A stretch of DNA of 16,300 nucleotides from Desulfobacteraceae bacterium (lineage in GTDB: Bacteria > Desulfobacterota > Desulfobacteria > Desulfobacterales > JAABSP01). The notes under the pieces are model-generated. The model worked only from the letters and a program-made list of their open reading frames with translations. It made no database searches and was not told where the DNA came from. The position numbers and the translations under genes were made by a program. Positions 13,061 to 16,300 of the stretch are shown here, one piece after another (position 1 is the first letter of the stretch; each line of letters begins with the position of its first letter). The stretch covers positions 1-16,300 of the forward strand of contig JAABTE010000019.1 in NCBI GenBank assembly GCA_011390035.1. Direction: 5' to 3'.

Positions 13061-15319
13061 TCAGGCGGGCAGATCGATGATGAACCGGGCGCCCGCCGGC
13101 GCGTTGTCCTGAATGGCGATGCGGCCGTTGTGGTCCGCCACGATGGAGCTGACAATGGTCAGCCCCAGGCCCATGCCCGATTTCTTGGTGGAAAAGTAGG
13201 GCTCGAAGAGCCGGGCCTTGTCCGCGTCCGGAATGCCGGGGCCGTCGTCTGCCACCGCGATGCGCGCCCAGCCGGGCTCGGGCCGCGAGACGGCGATGGC
13301 GATGGTCCCCTTTCCCCGGAAGGCGCCGATGGCGTTGGTCACCAGGTTGATCAGGGCCTGCTTGATCTGCTGCCGGTCCAGGTTGAGCCGATCCATGTCC
13401 GGCGGAACCTCGATGTCGAAGCGCGTGCCCGGGTGGCCCTCCCGGAACAGGGCCACGGTCTCTTCCACGATGGCGCCCAGATCGCACGGGCTCGGGTTGG
13501 CAGACGGGAACCGGGCGAAGGCGGAAAACTCGTTGACCAGGTTCCGGATGAGATCCACATGGTCGATGATCATCCGGGTGCATTCCTCAAAGACCGGCTC
13601 GTTGAGCTTCCGGGCGTACTTGCGGCTCAGGCGCTGGGCCGACAGCTTGATGGGGGTGAGCGGGTTTTTCACCTCGTGGGCGATGCGCCTGGCCACCTCC
13701 CGCCATGCGGCCATGCGCTGGGCCTTTTCCAGCTCCGTCAGGTCGTCCAGCACCATCACAAGGCCCATGAACAGGCCCGCGTCGTCGGCCAGGGCGTTTA
13801 TGATCACCCTGAAGGAGCGGGGAGCGCCGTCGATGGTCATGCGCAGGGGAAATTCCACGCTCCGGTTCCGGGACTCGCCCAGGTGATCGGCCACGTCTTT
13901 TGCCAGATCCCGGTGCTGGCCCTTGAGCAGGTTGCGGTAGCTTTCGCCCAGCGCGTCCTTGGCCCGGATGGCCAGCATCCGCTCCGCCGACGGGTTTACG
14001 GTGGCCACCGACCCCACCGCGTCCAGGGTGATCACCCCGGTGGAGATGTTCTGAAGCACGATCTCCATGTACCGCCGCCGCTCCTCGATCTCGATGTTCT
14101 GCTCCTGGAGCATCCGCGCCGACAGCTCCAGTTGCTCCCGGCTCACCCGCAGGTCACGGGTCATCCGGTTGAAGGAGTCCACCAGCACGCCGATCTCGTC
14201 GTCCCCCACCCGGCTGATGGTAAATTCCAGGTCCCCTTCGGCCACCCGCCGGGTGCCCTCGGCCAGGGCCATGATGGGGATGCTGATGGATTTTGCCAGG
14301 AAAAACCCGAACCAGATGGCGCAGAAGACCACAAGGAGCGCCACGATGGAGATGGTGATATAATAGGTAAGACGGATGGGCTCTTTGAGCAGCTTGATCT
14401 GCTTGTACTCCTCGTACCCCCGGGCAATGGACTCCAGGTCTGTTGCCAGCCCGCCGGGGATCATCAGGGAGAGTACAACGAAACCCGTGGCGTCGGCCAG
14501 TTCGGCGCCGAAGGGGACCCGTCCGATGGTCCGGCTCATCTCCCCCTCGGAGAGGGTCTGGAGGATGGTGCGGGTCCCGGCGTCCCCCGAGCTTTTAAAC
14601 AGGATATCCGGGGCCAGCTCCGGCGGCCCCATGGGGCCGAAGGCATTGTCTGCCGCCATGGCCATGCGCACCGGCGACCGGGCCCCCGGCGGCGGATTGT
14701 CATACACCTCCACGGCCTGAAGATTGAAGGCGTTTCGCACCACGGCCACATAGTTTTCAAGGGCCGCGTTTTTGCCCCGCTCCAGCAGATCCCGCGTTTT
14801 CACCTGATAGGCGATGCGCTTGAGGAAAAACCGGTGATGCTCCTCGAAATAATCGTACAGCCGCCGCCCCACCCCCAGGGAGTTTTCCAGGGCCTGCTCC
14901 ACGGGCGCGTTGAACCAGAACTCGATGCTGGTGGTTATAAAGTTGAGGGAAAAGAAGAAAAGCACCGCGGTGGGAATAAGCGTCAGGGAGATGAAGGCCA
15001 CCACCAGCCGGGTTCGCAGCTTGGTGCCCAGGATGCGCCGGCGCCGGTCGTACACCAGCTTCACCAGGTTCCGGAACACCAGAAAAATCAGCAGGATCAG
15101 CAGCAGCAGATTCAGGTTGATCAGGATGAACATCAAAATGGTGCTGGAGATGGGAAAATCCCCGCCGAAGTGGATGAGGCGATGCTCGGCCAGGGTCAGC
15201 AGGGCCACCACCGCCATCACCAGAAAGATCAGCAGCAGCTCGCGCCGCCGGCGGCGCCGCTCCTCCGGCGCAAGGATCGTTCTTGGGCGGTTGGGTGTGT
15301 GTGTGGGCTTGCGCTTCAA
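13061..15319 (-). CDS. ntrY: NtrY-like sensor histidine kinase
   Basis: Membrane sensor kinase that should phosphorylate NtrX. 752 residues. TM helices at about 28-46, 57-82, 102-127 and 317-341. A periplasmic region of about 190 residues lies between TM3 and TM4. HAMP at about 342-395, PAS at about 416-530. The H-box is at His548 (AHEVKNPLTPIKLSAQRLS). The ATPase domain has N-box NLVTNAIGAF (658-667), G1 DDGPGIPD (691-698), FEPYFSTK (705-712) and G2 GMGLGLTIV (715-723). The start is weak: the first usable codon is TTG 15319, 18 bp after the DUF4390 stop, and the nearest AGGGA lies about 15 nt upstream. The next Met (residue 35) would cut TM1. A small CGCCC/GGGCG hairpin (13041-13055) sits between ntrY and ntrX and may tune their ratio. 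Confidence 0.93.
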   Translation of the reverse strand: MKRKPTHTPNRPRTILAPEERRRRRRELLLIFLVMAVVALLTLAEHRLIHFGGDFPISSTILMFILINLNLLLLILLIFLVFRNLVKLVYDRRRRILGTKLRTRLVVAFISLTLIPTAVLFFFSLNFITTSIEFWFNAPVEQALENSLGVGRRLYDYFEEHHRFFLKRIAYQVKTRDLLERGKNAALENYVAVVRNAFNLQAVEVYDNPPPGARSPVRMAMAADNAFGPMGPPELAPDILFKSSGDAGTRTILQTLSEGEMSRTIGRVPFGAELADATGFVVLSLMIPGGLATDLESIARGYEEYKQIKLLKEPIRLTYYITISIVALLVVFCAIWFGFFLAKSISIPIMALAEGTRRVAEGDLEFTISRVGDDEIGVLVDSFNRMTRDLRVSREQLELSARMLQEQNIEIEERRRYMEIVLQNISTGVITLDAVGSVATVNPSAERMLAIRAKDALGESYRNLLKGQHRDLAKDVADHLGESRNRSVEFPLRMTIDGAPRSFRVIINALADDAGLFMGLVMVLDDLTELEKAQRMAAWREVARRIAHEVKNPLTPIKLSAQRLSRKYARKLNEPVFEECTRMIIDHVDLIRNLVNEFSAFARFPSANPSPCDLGAIVEETVALFREGHPGTRFDIEVPPDMDRLNLDRQQIKQALINLVTNAIGAFRGKGTIAIAVSRPEPGWARIAVADDGPGIPDADKARLFEPYFSTKKSGMGLGLTIVSSIVADHNGRIAIQDNAPAGARFIIDLPA

Positions 15320-15337
15320 TTCAAATATATAAAATCC

Positions 15338-15910
15338 CTAATATGTGAAATCGATGTGCGCCCAGTCGGTTTCAAAATCCCAGAGGGAGACGAAGAAAAA
15401 CACCTGCCGCAGGTTAAAGGGCAGCGTCACCCGCCCCATTTCCGCCTTGGCGTAAAGCTGATAGCGGGCGCCCTTGCTCAACAGGCCCAGCGGAATCATG
15501 GGAAACTCTTCGATCTCGGACATCCGCTCCTCGGCCTCATCAAGGGTGTCCACCACCGTGGGCACGTTGTTTTCCCATGACCGCCGGATGACGAATTCCC
15601 GGCGCAGGTTGTTGTATTTTATGGAGTGGGAAAGGGTCAGGTCCGAAACGGTCCGGTCCGGCCAGTAGTCCCGGACCTCGCTGAGGGTGATGTAGAAGGT
15701 GAAGGTGGTGGGCACCCCGCTGAGAATGGCCTCTTTCATGCTCCGGCTGAACACGCCGCGGACCTTTAAATAGACCAGCAGCGCGTCGCTAGAGTTGCTG
15801 ATGCGCAGGGCCTCCATCCGCGCCGCAAGGGCCGGCCGCGGCTGGGCCAGAAGGAGGGCGGCGGCCAGGAGGAGGGCCGCGGCGCGGGACCGGCGCCGTG
15901 CCATTATCAT
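15338..15910 (-). CDS. DUF4390 family exported protein
   Basis: Uncharacterised family, found mainly in proteobacteria next to ntrY/ntrX-like genes. 190 residues. A clear signal peptide: MIMARRRSR basic start, Ala/Leu-rich core (10-22), and a likely cut after PALA at about 29. So it is periplasmic or envelope-bound. The mature part has alternating beta-type segments: EALRISNSSDALLVYLKVRGVF, TTFTFYITLSEVRDYW, and the C-terminal LRQVFFFVSLWDFETDW. There is no catalytic motif I recognise. ATG 15910 has AGGGA 9 nt upstream; a second ATG at 15904 is less well placed. It sits 22 bp after lpxC and 18 bp before ntrY. A natural guess is an envelope partner or signal input for NtrY, but that is inference from neighbourhood alone. 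Confidence 0.85.
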   Translation of the reverse strand: MIMARRRSRAAALLLAAALLLAQPRPALAARMEALRISNSSDALLVYLKVRGVFSRSMKEAILSGVPTTFTFYITLSEVRDYWPDRTVSDLTLSHSIKYNNLRREFVIRRSWENNVPTVVDTLDEAEERMSEIEEFPMIPLGLLSKGARYQLYAKAEMGRVTLPFNLRQVFFFVSLWDFETDWAHIDFTY

Positions 15911-15932
15911 GGAGCGTTTCCCTTAAAACGCC

Positions 15933-16300
15933 TTATATGGCCCAGGCGCGGCGGCGTTCTTCCAGCCGATCCCGTTCCGGTTCAATCTGCTCCGACTGAA
16001 CTTGTTCCGACCTGAGCTGTTTTGGCCGAAGCTGTCCGGAGCGGTTCGGTGAGCGGTCGGTCGGTTCCGAGGCCGCCGGCGCGTCAAAGACGGTGTGGGT
16101 CTCCCACGATGACTTGCTGGCGAAGAACTTTTCCAGGAAGGCGTGGTTGAGCTGATGACCTGAGCGCGTCACCTTCAGATGGCCCATCAGCGGCATGCCC
16201 AGCAGGGCAAAGTCGCCCACGCAGTCAAGGATCTTGTGGCGCGCGAACTCGTCCGGATAGCGCAGGCCGCCCTCGTTCATCACCCCGTCGGCGGTCAGTA
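15933..16300 (-). CDS. lpxC: UDP-3-O-acyl-N-acetylglucosamine deacetylase, C-terminal part (cut by the right edge)
   Basis: Zinc deacetylase that commits to lipid A synthesis in the cytoplasm. The last 121 residues are visible. VMNEGGLRYPDEFARHKILDCVGD matches LpxC; its H-K-I-L-D supplies two of the zinc ligands (His238 and Asp242 in E. coli numbering). RSGHQLN carries the catalytic His265 equivalent. After SSWETHTVF the protein continues for about 50 polar residues with a degenerate pentapeptide repeat, longer and unlike the short tail of E. coli LpxC. E. coli LpxC turnover by FtsH depends on its C-terminal tail, so this tail could affect stability, but that is speculative. First visible gene of the minus-strand run; DUF4390 follows after 22 bp. 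Confidence 0.93.
   Translation of the reverse strand, partial: LTADGVMNEGGLRYPDEFARHKILDCVGDFALLGMPLMGHLKVTRSGHQLNHAFLEKFFASKSSWETHTVFDAPAASEPTDRSPNRSGQLRPKQLRSEQVQSEQIEPERDRLEERRRAWAI
15963..16037. repeat. Degenerate 15-bp repeat, five units, in the lpxC 3' end
   Basis: Successive pentapeptides read GQLRP (16023-16037), KQLRS (16008-16022), EQVQS (15993-16007), EQIEP (15978-15992) and ERDRL (15963-15977). DNA units are diverged, so this is an older repeat than the others in the window. Confidence 0.7.

Noticed and set aside
15320..15340. DUF4390 and ntrY are in the same frame, separated by one TAG and six codons, suggesting read-through or a broken fusion gene.
   Set aside because: Fusion would place the Arg-rich NtrY N-terminus (residues 11-27), which should be cytoplasmic, straight after an exported periplasmic domain with a cleaved signal peptide. 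Two genes with a normal stop is simpler.
13058..15580. Very long plus-strand open frame (840 codons) and similar long frames such as 924-2189, opposite known genes.
   Set aside because: They lie antisense to ntrY and serS, whose motifs are complete. The translations are low-complexity (Gly, Pro, His, Asp, Gln) as expected from the shadow frame of high-G+C genes.

Overview
The window looks like ordinary chromosomal DNA from a high-G+C Gram-negative bacterium, most likely a Desulfobacterota (delta-proteobacterial) sulfate reducer or close relative. This lineage call is inference. It rests on the gene order lpxC - DUF4390 - ntrY - ntrX - rsmD - coaD, a LysR protein that resembles the selenium-metabolism-associated subgroup, and general codon usage. 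LpxC shows that the cell makes lipid A and so has an outer membrane. I see no mobile element, phage gene, CRISPR array, rRNA or tRNA. Genes pack tightly; the largest gap is 186 bp.

Layout. 1-2060 (minus): serS followed by thrC, overlapping as ATGA; thrC runs off the left edge. 2061-2246: divergent promoter region. 2247-2834 (plus): 5-formyltetrahydrofolate cyclo-ligase. 2913-3962 (minus): a two-TM potassium channel with a RCK/TrkA cytoplasmic module, convergent with the cyclo-ligase. 4121-5737 (plus): pcm, then a DUF368 membrane protein of the undecaprenyl-phosphate translocase family. 5805-7892 (minus) and 8015-9511 (plus): glgX and malQ, a divergent pair for glycogen/maltodextrin breakdown sharing a 122-bp control region. 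9549-16300 (minus): seven co-directional, closely spaced genes, lpxC (cut by the right edge), DUF4390, ntrY, ntrX, rsmD, coaD and a LysR regulator, with gaps of 10-44 bp, probably one operon.

How they fit together. Most genes are housekeeping: aminoacylation, threonine synthesis, folate recycling, protein repair, CoA synthesis and 16S rRNA methylation. Two themes stand out. One is the envelope (LpxC, the DUF368 lipid-carrier translocase, an exported DUF4390 protein and the membrane kinase NtrY in the lpxC operon). The other is storage carbohydrate (GlgX and MalQ).

I did not find a new multi-gene system. The most unusual signal is at DNA level. Gene ends carry short tandem duplications that include the stop codon in both copies: 28 bp x2 at 2823-2878, 31 bp x2 at 4769-4830, 19 bp x2 at 10441-10478, and a 12-bp unit x4 at 5764-5812. 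Protein tails carry 9- or 15-bp repeats as well: the ThrC N-terminus, LpxC C-terminus and NtrX C-terminus. One duplication broke a stop/start overlap, one nearly separated two operon genes, and one split a terminator stem. A second point is that the NtrX AAA+ domain lacks the GAFTGA loop needed for sigma-54 contact.
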